Source: Candidatus Zixiibacteriota bacterium
GTDB lineage: Bacteria > Zixibacteria > MSB-5A5 > GN15 > JACZUZ01
DNA: 64,000 nt
Reading direction: 5' to 3'
Assembly: GCA_024280835.1 (NCBI GenBank)
Contig: JAJRPJ010000011.1
Span: 310,001 to 374,000, forward strand
A program made the translations under genes and the position numbers. The notes below the pieces were generated by a model. The model did no database searches, was not told the origin of the DNA, and saw nothing but the letters and a program-made list of their open reading frames with translations. This document shows positions 24,510 through 32,781 of the stretch, piece by piece. Position 1 is the first letter of the stretch; every line of letters starts with the position of its first letter.

Positions 24510-25772
24510 TTAGCCGATTTTTGTTAGACCGCCCATATAGGACTGGAGAACTTTGGGAACAGTGATTGTTCCGTCAGCGTTTTGATAGTTCTCCATGATT
24601 GCTGGAATCAAACGCGCCAAAGCTAAACCACTGCCATTAAGTGTATGCACAAATTTTGGTTTGCCTTTGTCATCACGGTACCGAGTGTTCATGCGCCGCG
24701 CCTGAAAATCTCCAAAGACGGAGATCGATGAAATCTCAAGCCAACTGGCGACGCCCGCTGACCAAAGTTCTATGTCATATGTCTTGCTGTAGGCAAAGGA
24801 CAAATCGCCAGTGGCCAGCAGGAGAACTCGATATGGTATCTCTAGTCCTTGCAGAATCTTTTCGGCCTGAGCGACTAGGGTTTCTAATTCAGCATAGGCA
24901 GTGTCGGGGTGGACAATTTTGACCATTTCGACTTTGTCGAATTGGTGGACACGAATCATGCCGCGTGTGTCTTTGCCGGCCGCGCCAGCCTCTCTGCGAA
25001 AGCAGGGTGTGTATGAACAATAGGAAATCGGTAATGACTCGGCTGAGAGAATCTCTTCGCGATGTAGATTTGTCACAGGGACTTCACCAGTTGGAATTAA
25101 CCAGAGATCGTCCTTGGCGATATGGTACATGTCATCACGGAGTTTGGGTAATTGGCCTGTTCCTTGCATTGAAGCAGAATTGACAACAAACGGTGGAGCG
25201 ATTTCAGTGAAACCATCGGCACCGTGTGTATCGAGCATATAGGAAATCAAGGCGCGTTGCAGACGAGCGCCTGCGCCTTTGAGCGCATAGAAACCAGAGC
25301 CAGAAATTTTAACGCCAGCGGCCATGTCGAGTATGTCGAGTTGTTCGCCGATTTCCCAATGTGGCTTGACTGCAAATTCTGGTTTGGCGATTTCGCCCCA
25401 TTCGCGAATTTGTTGGTTGGCGCTTTCATCGCCGACGGGAACTGACTCGTGTGGGATATTTGGCGCTTTGAGCATCAAATCTGAAAGTTTCTCATCGATT
25501 TCGCGCAAAGTATCATCCAACTCCGTAATACTCTCTCCAACTTCGCGCATGCGTTTGAAAATATCTTCAACTGGTTCACCAGCTTTTTTGCGCTTGGGGA
25601 TTTCAGCAGAAACTGCATTGCGCTCAGATTTTAGCTCGTCAGCTTTGGAGATTAGCTCGCGCCTTTTGGTATCCAGTTCCAAAATTGCATCTACCTCAAC
25701 TGGATCGCCTTTGTTGGCTGAGGCTTGTTTTACTAAGTCTGGATTCTCTCGTATGACTCGAATATCTAACAC
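24510..25772 (-). CDS. serS: Seryl-tRNA synthetase
   Basis: Class II synthetase of 420 residues, starting at GTG: N-terminal coiled-coil arm (LDTKRRELISKADELKSERN...), motif 2 (CFRREAGAAGKDTRGMIRVH) and motif 3 (LNGSGLALARLIPAIMEN). It charges tRNA-Ser and tRNA-Sec. It is the first gene of the minus-strand run that continues through the PorXY-like pair, tsaE, tsaB, rimI, accD and folC. Confidence 0.97.
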   Translation of the reverse strand: MLDIRVIRENPDLVKQASANKGDPVEVDAILELDTKRRELISKADELKSERNAVSAEIPKRKKAGEPVEDIFKRMREVGESITELDDTLREIDEKLSDLMLKAPNIPHESVPVGDESANQQIREWGEIAKPEFAVKPHWEIGEQLDILDMAAGVKISGSGFYALKGAGARLQRALISYMLDTHGADGFTEIAPPFVVNSASMQGTGQLPKLRDDMYHIAKDDLWLIPTGEVPVTNLHREEILSAESLPISYCSYTPCFRREAGAAGKDTRGMIRVHQFDKVEMVKIVHPDTAYAELETLVAQAEKILQGLEIPYRVLLLATGDLSFAYSKTYDIELWSAGVASWLEISSISVFGDFQARRMNTRYRDDKGKPKFVHTLNGSGLALARLIPAIMENYQNADGTITVPKVLQSYMGGLTKIG

Positions 25773-26366
25773 GGTTGTTCTCGCTTGTTCTCGCTACTGT
25801 ACTGTTTTATAGCTTATACCTGTTCTCTATCTACCATGACTATTGGGCTTTCTCAGACTGGCTTTTTCAAACTGGCTTCTTCAAACTACATTTTTCGAAA
25901 GACTGTAAGAAGCCGAACGCCAGCCCTATAGTAGCATTTTCGCCTCAATCTTCCTAGCAAACACCGACCAGATTGGTAATTTGAGCCGACCAGGACGCAT
26001 TATTTTCATCTATTGATCTATATATATAGAATGATATGAGTTGATTCTGAGAGGCGCGGAGTCATAATTGGGACATTCTTCCGTATGTGCTGCGCATAAA
26101 CCAATGTGTACCATGCTCTTACCTCTCGCCCAGCTCTTATGGGACGGGTTTAGTTATTCTAACGATGGCCAGTTAGATTTGCCAAACTTAGGCTTGCCAG
26201 AGAGAGAAAAAGCGTTATATTCGTTGGCTCGCATCGCATAAGAGATGTAGGTGGATGTGAGCTACAGTATTGCTTTAAAAAGTATTGATTCAGAAGAAGA
26301 TTAAAAAAAGTAGCAGTTTGACAAAAGTATAGACGAGAGATTCTCGCGAAGCAGGATTATTCTATC
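25773..26366. other. Divergent non-coding region between serS and rpmB
   Basis: Nearly 600 bases with no credible gene; the 60-residue plus-strand ORF at 25775 lacks protein character. It holds a short direct repeat (ACTGGCTTYTTCAA twice near 25857), a TTGACA at 26318-26323 without a good -10, and complementary segments (CTCGCATC/GGATGTGAG near 26229-26262). A structured leader or small RNA is possible, but I match no known RNA family. Confidence 0.4.
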
Positions 26367-26594
26367 ATGGCAAAGATATGCGAATTATGCGGCAAAAAGC
26401 CGATGTTTGGTCACAATGTTTCCCACGCGCACAATATCACCAATCGCCGTTGGAATCCGAATTTACAATTAGTGCGTGCAATGGTTAACGGTCAGCCGAA
26501 ACGGCTGAAAGTTTGCACGTCCTGTATTAAGGCTGGCAAAGTGCTCAAACGCGCTTCAGTCAAGAAAGCACGCCCTGCAGCTCCTGCTGCATAG
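26367..26594 (+). CDS. rpmB: 50S ribosomal protein L28
   Basis: The 75 residues start MAKICELCGKKPMFGHNVSHAHN, typical of L28, with zinc-type Cys pairs (CELC and CTSC) and RRWNPNLQLVR. The C terminus is a short Ala/Pro/Lys-rich tail. It is a stand-alone gene with a strong terminator just after it. Confidence 0.97.
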   Translation: MAKICELCGKKPMFGHNVSHAHNITNRRWNPNLQLVRAMVNGQPKRLKVCTSCIKAGKVLKRASVKKARPAAPAA

Positions 26595-26620
26595 GTATTG
26601 TAAGTTCCACAAGAAACGAT

Positions 26621-26656
26621 AAAGGCGCTCGTCAGAAATGGCGAGCGCCTTTTTTA
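26621..26656 (+). terminator. Rho-independent terminator of rpmB
   Basis: AAAGGCGCTCG and CGAGCGCCTTTTTT pair around a 10-base loop and end in a T run, 27 bases after the rpmB stop. The A run on the left may also serve minus-strand transcription. Confidence 0.9.
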
Positions 26657-26732
26657 TGTCACTTCAACTTTCGCGGCTACACGAACTTTTTCGGCTACAC
26701 TTTGTTCGCCTACATTTTTTCATTAATTGACA

Positions 26733-27503
26733 CTATGGTTTTGAACGTAGGAGCGAGAGTACATTCTCTTTGTTAAGATTTGAATGCGCTTCTAGGGCTG
26801 TATTGATTTGTATTTGCCGGATTTCTTTCATGAACTCCATTAGAGCTGACATGAAATCAGACAGCGATGGTCCTTGTGAGGCTTGAATGTTCTGGACTGC
26901 GACCTCCATCGAACTTCTCGACGAATTGAGATCATTCTTGATGGAAGATCCAAGACGCACTCGCACTGAGTCGACTTTTGTTGCGGCAGCATCGACCATC
27001 TCTATTGCCGCCTGTGCGCCTTCGACTGTAGTGACATCAATCGCTCCTAATTCTGGAATATTAGTTAGCGAACCGGCGCTACCGTCGAGTAAGTTGGCTC
27101 CATTGTATCCAGCAGTTGAGATAGTGTCATTAAAGGCCTGACGAAGTAGTTCGGCTTCAGCATTGAGAGCGGCTTGGCTGGCGCTATCTAGGGTTGCGGT
27201 ATTTGAGGCGGCAATGGTATTGACACGAATGTCTGTCAGGATAGAGCGTGCACGTCCTAAATAGACATCAGCGGTTTCGTACTTGGCAATTGTTGCCGTT
27301 GTATTTGCGATACGCTGATTCAAGGAGGCAATTTGCGATTTCATTTGCTCTGAGATCATAAGGCCCGCCGGATCATTGGATGCAAGTGGAGAATTAGTTG
27401 TATTTGTCAATTTGTTCAACGCATTTGACAATCTGTCGTATGATGAGAGAATGCTGAGACTTGATGGACTTCCCAGTGTTCTGATAAAGAATAAGCTATT
27501 CAT
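26733..27503 (-). CDS. Orphan flagellin-like protein
   Basis: The 256 residues follow the flagellin plan: an N-terminal helical region (LSNALNKLTNTTNSPLASND, PAGLMISEQMKSQIASLNQ), a short variable middle with GYNGANLLDGS, and a C-terminal helix ending QINTALEAHSNLNKENVLSLL. Flagellins pair these ends to build the D0/D1 core. It is shorter than most flagellins and the N terminus is diverged (the usual ALERLSSG block is ALNKLTNT). No other flagellar gene is in the window. It may be a true minor flagellin encoded away from the main clusters, or a protein reusing the fold. ATG start with AAGGA. Confidence 0.75.
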   Translation of the reverse strand: MNSLFFIRTLGSPSSLSILSSYDRLSNALNKLTNTTNSPLASNDPAGLMISEQMKSQIASLNQRIANTTATIAKYETADVYLGRARSILTDIRVNTIAASNTATLDSASQAALNAEAELLRQAFNDTISTAGYNGANLLDGSAGSLTNIPELGAIDVTTVEGAQAAIEMVDAAATKVDSVRVRLGSSIKNDLNSSRSSMEVAVQNIQASQGPSLSDFMSALMEFMKEIRQIQINTALEAHSNLNKENVLSLLRSKP

Positions 27504-27623
27504 AGTCCTTACCCCATTGCACTAATTCCTTGCCGATTCTGTTCCAAGATCATCCATCAAGAGTAACCCATTATGCGTAGGAACAGTTAGGATTCGTATT
27601 TTCGCCTAGAATCGGCTCTACTA

Positions 27624-27649
27624 GGCATTATAGAATAAGCAATAATGCC
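27624..27649 (-). promoter_or_regulatory. Palindrome overlapping a TATAAT box upstream of the flagellin-like gene
   Basis: GGCATTAT and ATAATGCC form a perfect 8-bp inverted repeat with a 10-base spacer; the left arm contains TATAAT on the minus strand, about 125 bases before the flagellin-like start. It could be an operator over a promoter, though no good -35 box is paired with it. Confidence 0.3.
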
Positions 27650-27867
27650 GCCATGAAGATTGCTGGGCATCAGATTAAGTAACTGACATAGTGACAGCGA
27701 GTTGGATTATTCGGCAATTTCAGGGAAGAAAGAAACTGTAGGGTAATGACCATACATTATGGAAATCAACCTACAACATTTGTCACAATCAATATTCGGT
27801 ACAATCATTTCTGATTCAGAAAACATCTTATTGAATAACAATATCTCAATAAATAACTACCAGATAC

Positions 27868-27903
27868 AAAAAGGCCGCCGGCAGGACAACGTTACCGGCG
27901 GCC
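27868..27903 (-). terminator. Rho-independent terminator of the dcw cluster
   Basis: On the minus strand GGCCGCCGG and CCGGCGGCC pair around a 13-base loop and are followed by five T. It lies about 190 bases after the ftsZ stop and closes the division/cell wall cluster. Confidence 0.85.
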
Positions 27904-28094
27904 ACTATTTGTACAATACTGCTTTGAAACAATACTTATTTGAAGCAATACATACTTGAAACAAACTTCATTGAAACAAAAACTACAAAAAGCAAAATAC
28001 AAAAAACTGTTTTAGAATATTGGAACCGTGTGATTGGCGCCTTTAGAAGGAACCGTCCCCACGATATTCTATATGTGTGATAAGTTTTTCTTTA

Positions 28095-29273
28095 TTAGTC
28101 TTCCATCCTCCTCATGTATGCTGGAATAGTGCGATTATCTTCTTCGAAAGAAGGGAGTCGACTACGCCCACTGTTTACACTAACTGCTTCTCTTTCTTTA
28201 ACTGCTTGTGGCGCCGCCTCAGTAAACAACGACATAGACTTTCCAGGTGTGGCGCTGGTATTATTTGACATAAACATTTCTTCAACAACAGCTTGCTCGC
28301 CAGCGTTGAATCCAGTGGCGATAACTGTGACGTGCATTTCATCAGTGATTTCAGGATTGATTACCGCTCCAAAGATGATATTGGCATCGGCTCCTGCGGC
28401 GTCATAGATGACTGAAGTCGCAGCATTGACATCAAACAATGTCATATCCGCGCCACCAGTGATATTGATAAGCACACCTTTGGCGCCTTCGATTGAGACT
28501 TCCTCAAGTAGTGGTGATGAGATCGCGAGCTTCGCGGCAGTGGTGGCTTTCTCTCCGCCAATACCTACGCCAGTTCCCATCAGAGCCTCGCCCATTTCTT
28601 GCATAACTGTTTTGACATCTGCAAAGTCACAGTTAATCAATCCAGGAATTGTAATCAAATCAGAAATACCTTTTGTGGCTTGATGTAAGACGTCATCAGC
28701 AAAACGGAAAGCGTCCGTCAAAGTTGTTGTTTGATCGACAATCCCGAGCAAGCGCTCATTTGGAATAGTGATAAGCGTATCAACTTTTTGCTTGAGCTCT
28801 TCGAGTCCTTCGTCGGCGCGAGTTATTCTCTTCTTGCCTTCAAAACGAAACGGTCTAGTGACAATCGCTACTGAGAGCGCGCCAATTTCACGAGCTATCT
28901 CTGCGATTACTGGAGCGCCGCCTGTGCCTGTGCCGCCACCCATTCCAGCAGTGATGAAGACCATATCGGAGCCGTCAAGCGCTTCGAGAATAGTGTCTCT
29001 ATCTTCCTCGGTTGCGCGTCGTCCGACATCAGGATTGGCGCCCGCGCCGAGACCTTTGGTTAGTTTTTCACCTACACGAATTTTCGTATCGGCCAAATTG
29101 CTCTTGAGAACCTGGGCGTCGGTATTGATAGCGACAAACTCCACGCCGCTTAACTTTTCCTCGATCATTCGATTGAGCGCGTTACCACCTGCGCCTCCAA
29201 CACCAACTACACAAATTTTTGCGTAATTATTGAAGGAATCATCGATGTTGATGCTCAGACCTTTCTCAGACAT
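28095..29273 (-). CDS. ftsZ: Cell division protein FtsZ
   Basis: Tubulin-like GTPase of 392 residues from the ATG at 29273, which has GAGGAG seven bases upstream; the 24-residue extension in the track lacks support. It shows KICVVGVGGAGGNA, the GMGGGTGTG signature, GTP-binding TRPFRFEGKKR, and the T7 loop (NCDFADVKTVM). The C-terminal tail ends IPAYMRRMED, the conserved peptide that binds FtsA and other partners. It builds the Z ring. Last gene of the dcw cluster, 50 bases after ftsA. Confidence 0.98.
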   Translation of the reverse strand: MSEKGLSINIDDSFNNYAKICVVGVGGAGGNALNRMIEEKLSGVEFVAINTDAQVLKSNLADTKIRVGEKLTKGLGAGANPDVGRRATEEDRDTILEALDGSDMVFITAGMGGGTGTGGAPVIAEIAREIGALSVAIVTRPFRFEGKKRITRADEGLEELKQKVDTLITIPNERLLGIVDQTTTLTDAFRFADDVLHQATKGISDLITIPGLINCDFADVKTVMQEMGEALMGTGVGIGGEKATTAAKLAISSPLLEEVSIEGAKGVLINITGGADMTLFDVNAATSVIYDAAGADANIIFGAVINPEITDEMHVTVIATGFNAGEQAVVEEMFMSNNTSATPGKSMSLFTEAAPQAVKEREAVSVNSGRSRLPSFEEDNRTIPAYMRRMED

Positions 29274-29323
29274 AACTGTCTCCTCTTCTCTGGATTTCTC
29301 CAGTCCCTGTTTTTCAGACGCGC

Positions 29324-30550
29324 TTAAAAACGTCCTGTTATCCAATTCTCTAATTTCTTCATCATACCGCGCATACCACCTGCGCTATCGTGCATTTCAA
29401 CTTCGTTTTCATTGGCGTGCAGAATCAAACCCAAGACAGTCGCGTACTCTGGACCACTGACACCATCGGGCAGATTTTCAACTCCCGAGGCAGTTCCGAC
29501 TTTCACAGGCAAGTTTAGCGTTTGCTCAGCTAAGTCGACTAATCCTGGGAGAAGTGAGCCGCCACCTATCAATGTCACACCGGCATTCAAACAATCGTCG
29601 AGATCTACGCGCCGTAATTCGCGGTCAACGAGTGTCAATATTTCTTCGGCGCGCGCTTCAATTATTGTCGCTAGCACGGTTTTGCCGATACTGCGCTCTG
29701 GCCGACCGCCTGAGGCTGCGACACTCATCATGTCTTTGACATTGACTTTAGAAGCCAGCGCTGAGCCATAGGTAATTTTCAAACGCTCGGCTTCGTCAAC
29801 TGCTATTCGTAATCCAATAGCGATGTCATTGGTGATATTCTGGCCACCTAGTGTCACACAGCCACTGTGTCTAATGCAGCCATCTTTGAAGACAGCGACT
29901 TCGGTTGTTTCGCCACCAATATCTACTAGAGCGACACCTAATTCTTTTTCTGCCTCAGTCAGTCCAGCGTAGGATGCGGCATAAGACTCAAGTGCAAATC
30001 CGCCTAGCGCCAATTCGCAGCGTTCGAGCGCGCGGAATATATTTTTGGCCGAGGCCGCCGAGCAAGTTACGATATGCGATTCGACTTCTAGACGTGAACC
30101 TGTCATGCCTATTGGATTGCGAATGCCACCCTGCCCATCGACTGTGTACTCCTGCGGTAACACGTGAATTATTTCTCGGTCACTAGGTATGGCAACATCA
30201 CGAGCTGTTGCAATGACGTTGCTAATGTCCGAGCCGAGTATTTCATTGTCTGAACGAGAGACATTGATGACGCCATGCGAATTGATTGAGCGAATATGAT
30301 CGCCTGAAATTCCTACAAGCAGAGAATCAACACGCAGATTTGCCTGTGATTCCGCTTCCTCGACAACTCGTGTAATCACACGGGTGACTTTGTCCATATT
30401 GACAATCACGCCACGTTTGATACCCTCGGCGGGAGTTTCGGCATAGCCTAGACAATAGACAGCGTCATCCTCGAAGGCCTGCGCAATCATTACGCGGAAC
30501 TTTGTGGCGCCGATTCCCAGTACGGCTATAATTCTCTGTTCGTCAGCCAT
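29324..30550 (-). CDS. ftsA: Cell division protein FtsA
   Basis: Actin-like protein of 408 residues from the ATG at 30550 (MADEQRIIAVLGIGATK), overlapping the ftsQ end by eight bases and preceded by AGAGG. It has the SHS2 domain insertion typical of FtsA, the phosphate-2 motif VALVDIGGETTEVAVF, LIGGGSLLPGLVDLAEQ and a C-terminal amphipathic helix (MRGMMKKLENWITGRF) for membrane attachment. It tethers FtsZ to the membrane. The first nucleotide motif reads GIGATK where DIGTTK is usual, so the Asp is missing. Confidence 0.95.
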   Translation of the reverse strand: MADEQRIIAVLGIGATKFRVMIAQAFEDDAVYCLGYAETPAEGIKRGVIVNMDKVTRVITRVVEEAESQANLRVDSLLVGISGDHIRSINSHGVINVSRSDNEILGSDISNVIATARDVAIPSDREIIHVLPQEYTVDGQGGIRNPIGMTGSRLEVESHIVTCSAASAKNIFRALERCELALGGFALESYAASYAGLTEAEKELGVALVDIGGETTEVAVFKDGCIRHSGCVTLGGQNITNDIAIGLRIAVDEAERLKITYGSALASKVNVKDMMSVAASGGRPERSIGKTVLATIIEARAEEILTLVDRELRRVDLDDCLNAGVTLIGGGSLLPGLVDLAEQTLNLPVKVGTASGVENLPDGVSGPEYATVLGLILHANENEVEMHDSAGGMRGMMKKLENWITGRF

Positions 30551-31310
30551 TTCGCCTCTTCTTGGTCCGCTTGCTTTTTGATTCTTTTTCACCAGGGATA
30601 ATCATCAATCCCTCAAAGCGCATGTCTATGATTTTCGATTCTTGTGTTAGGTCTGAGGCGCCAAAGACAATTGCTTGTAATTGCTCTATTGATTCACCCA
30701 CATTTAGCGATGTGGTTAGAAGTAACAGCTCAGTATTTAGAAAGCTGACAGTTAGGTAGCTTTCTTCTGAGCAATCTATGACGCTGACAGCGGCAAATAT
30801 TTCTTGGTCTCTCTCTTGCAAAGCTCGTAGGCCATGCGCAATTTCTTCAAGTCGAAAATCTTGTGGCCGCTCAAAGAGTTTCAACCCTGCCAGACCGATA
30901 AACATCGGCGCTGACTTGAAGCCACTCTCGGTATCTAATGGGGCGACTATCAATTCCTTCGTCAGAGCGCGTAGACGTTTGCTCTTGGCATCGTGTATTA
31001 AGAACTCTGGTTCAAATTGGTTAGTTCTAATATCAATAGTGTGCGCAGAAGTAACTGCTACATGCGCGGCCCCAATTCCAACTCGACGGCACATCATAAC
31101 CGCTGTGGCATCCAGTGATTGACGCAGGACACTCGATCCTGGAGCAAAGCCGAGAGCCAGACTGGCTTCCAAAGGAACTACTTCTCCGTCTAGTGTCACC
31201 TGTTTCAACGAGAATGCGCCGAATGTATCCAGCGCGAAGAGCAGAACAGCGGAACTAACTGTTACGATGAAGAGCGTTTTGTAGGCAGTGCGAATTCCGC
31301 TGATCATCAA
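30543..31310 (-). CDS. ftsQ: FtsQ-like divisome protein
   Basis: The 255 residues have a short cytoplasmic N terminus, one membrane helix (about 11-30, TLFIVTVSSAVLLFALDTF), then a periplasmic part beginning with a POTRA-like strand pattern (FSLKQVTLDGE) and ending in a basic tail. Similarity to FtsQ is weak but position (murC-X-ftsA), length and topology fit. It would bridge FtsA/FtsZ and the periplasmic synthases. It overlaps both neighbours. Confidence 0.75.
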   Translation of the reverse strand: MMISGIRTAYKTLFIVTVSSAVLLFALDTFGAFSLKQVTLDGEVVPLEASLALGFAPGSSVLRQSLDATAVMMCRRVGIGAAHVAVTSAHTIDIRTNQFEPEFLIHDAKSKRLRALTKELIVAPLDTESGFKSAPMFIGLAGLKLFERPQDFRLEEIAHGLRALQERDQEIFAAVSVIDCSEESYLTVSFLNTELLLLTTSLNVGESIEQLQAIVFGASDLTQESKIIDMRFEGLMIIPGEKESKSKRTKKRRNG

Positions 31311-32713
31311 TCGCTCTCCCCTGCTTTGATACTTAGCTCTTTCAAGAGCGTCTGACTCAAACGACAGACATTCCCAGCGCCCATAGTAAAAACTATGCTC
31401 TTATGAGAGCTGAGGGCCGCTGTTACCGCGGGTGTAATTGCATTTTCGACTGCGCCAACATAGGTGAAGTTTGTATGGCCTTGTTCCTGAGCGGCTAATT
31501 GAACCAATTCGGTAGTGACACCTTCAATCGGTTTCTCACGAGCGGGATAAATATCAACTAGAATCACTTCATCGGCGGCAGATAATGCGCTGGCGAAATC
31601 ACTGGCAAAGTCACGAGTACGAGTGAACAAGTGCGGCTGAAAAATGACCGTCACATGCCTGTCAAACTCTCGGGCAGCTTCTATAGCTTTGCTGACTTCA
31701 GTTGGGTGATGCGCATAATCGTCATAGACAAGGACATCGCTTGAGTCACTCTTCACTGAGCCGATTAATTCAAAGCGACGCAGGACACCGCCAAATTCGC
31801 TCAAGCCTCTCTGGATATCAGCAAAAGGAATCTCAAGTTCGAGTGCAACGCAGGCTGCGCAAAGCGCGTTTTGCAAATTGTGTTCTCCTGCCAGAGGTGA
31901 AATCAACTCACCGAGCGCTTTCCCGTGATGACTGAGAGTGAAGACTGTTTTATCTGACTCTCGTCTTTGTGATGTCACAGTGTAATCCGCTTCGTCGCCC
32001 ATGCCGAATGTCACTATTGGCCGTTTCAATCGCGGAACCAATTCCATCAAGTTGGCATCATCGGCATTGAGAATTATCTGGCCGTAGAAAGGAGTGCGGT
32101 TGAGATATTCGCAAAAAGCGTTCTTGAGATCGGCGAGGTCCGCATAACAATCGCGGTGGTCCTCTTCGAGATTTGTTGCAACTGCAACTGTTGGGAACAT
32201 GACTAAGAACGATCTGTCGTATTCATCCGCCTCGGCAACCAAATATTCGCCAGAGCCAACTTTGGCGCCGATTGATGCATCGGTGACACGACCGCCGACG
32301 ATGACAGTTGGATCGACGCCTGCGCTTTTTAGAATGGCGCCGACTAGCGCTGTGGTGGTGGTTTTTCCATGGGCGCCTGCAATGCCGATTGAATATTTGA
32401 GACGCATCAATTCTCCGAGCATCTCTGCGCGTTTGATGACAGGGATTCCGAGTCTACGCGCTTCGGCTACTTCGGCATTGGAATCATTGACCGCAGCGGA
32501 AATTACCACGAGATCAACATCGCTGACATTGCTAGCGGCGTGCCCTTGATGGACAGCTATGCCTTGGTTTTGTAGATGTTCAGTCACTTCTGTTGGTGAA
32601 TTGTCTGAACCGCTGATTGTAAAGCCGATATCAGCGAGAATCTCGGCCATACCTGACATTCCGGCGCCTCCGATTCCAACAAAGTGTAATTTTTTATAAC
32701 GACCGAATATCAT
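31307..32713 (-). CDS. murC: UDP-N-acetylmuramate-L-alanine ligase
   Basis: From the ATG at 32713 (468 residues; GGAAG five bases upstream) it begins MIFGRYKKLHFVGIGGAGMSG, the family's dinucleotide-like motif. It also has the ATP loop GIAGAHGKTTTTALVG, the Mg site region NLEEDHRDCY, and the C-terminal domain with DDYAHHPTE and IFQPHLFTRTRDF. It adds L-Ala to UDP-MurNAc. A GTG at 32785 overlapping the murG stop is an alternative start. No murB follows, unlike the common murC-murB order. Confidence 0.96.
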   Translation of the reverse strand: MIFGRYKKLHFVGIGGAGMSGMAEILADIGFTISGSDNSPTEVTEHLQNQGIAVHQGHAASNVSDVDLVVISAAVNDSNAEVAEARRLGIPVIKRAEMLGELMRLKYSIGIAGAHGKTTTTALVGAILKSAGVDPTVIVGGRVTDASIGAKVGSGEYLVAEADEYDRSFLVMFPTVAVATNLEEDHRDCYADLADLKNAFCEYLNRTPFYGQIILNADDANLMELVPRLKRPIVTFGMGDEADYTVTSQRRESDKTVFTLSHHGKALGELISPLAGEHNLQNALCAACVALELEIPFADIQRGLSEFGGVLRRFELIGSVKSDSSDVLVYDDYAHHPTEVSKAIEAAREFDRHVTVIFQPHLFTRTRDFASDFASALSAADEVILVDIYPAREKPIEGVTTELVQLAAQEQGHTNFTYVGAVENAITPAVTAALSSHKSIVFTMGAGNVCRLSQTLLKELSIKAGESD

Positions 32714-32781
32714 GCTGGCTTCCGTTGTTTGTCTGCGAAAAGTCAATGCTCTTTTTTCTAGAGAGATTGACGCTGTAACAT

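Larger units (their letters stand above)
27504..28094. other. Intergenic region between ftsZ and the flagellin-like gene
   Basis: About 590 bases. It contains the terminator of the dcw cluster (27868-27903) and the palindrome at 27624-27649 upstream of the flagellin-like gene. The 66-residue plus-strand ORF at 27759 runs through the terminator and is not credible. Confidence 0.5.

Noticed and set aside
25775-25957. 60-residue plus-strand ORF next to serS
   Set aside because: Low-complexity, no ribosome site, overlaps the likely serS promoter region.
27759-27959. 66-residue plus-strand ORF between the flagellin-like gene and ftsZ
   Set aside because: It runs through the strong ftsZ terminator hairpin and has no ribosome site or family resemblance.
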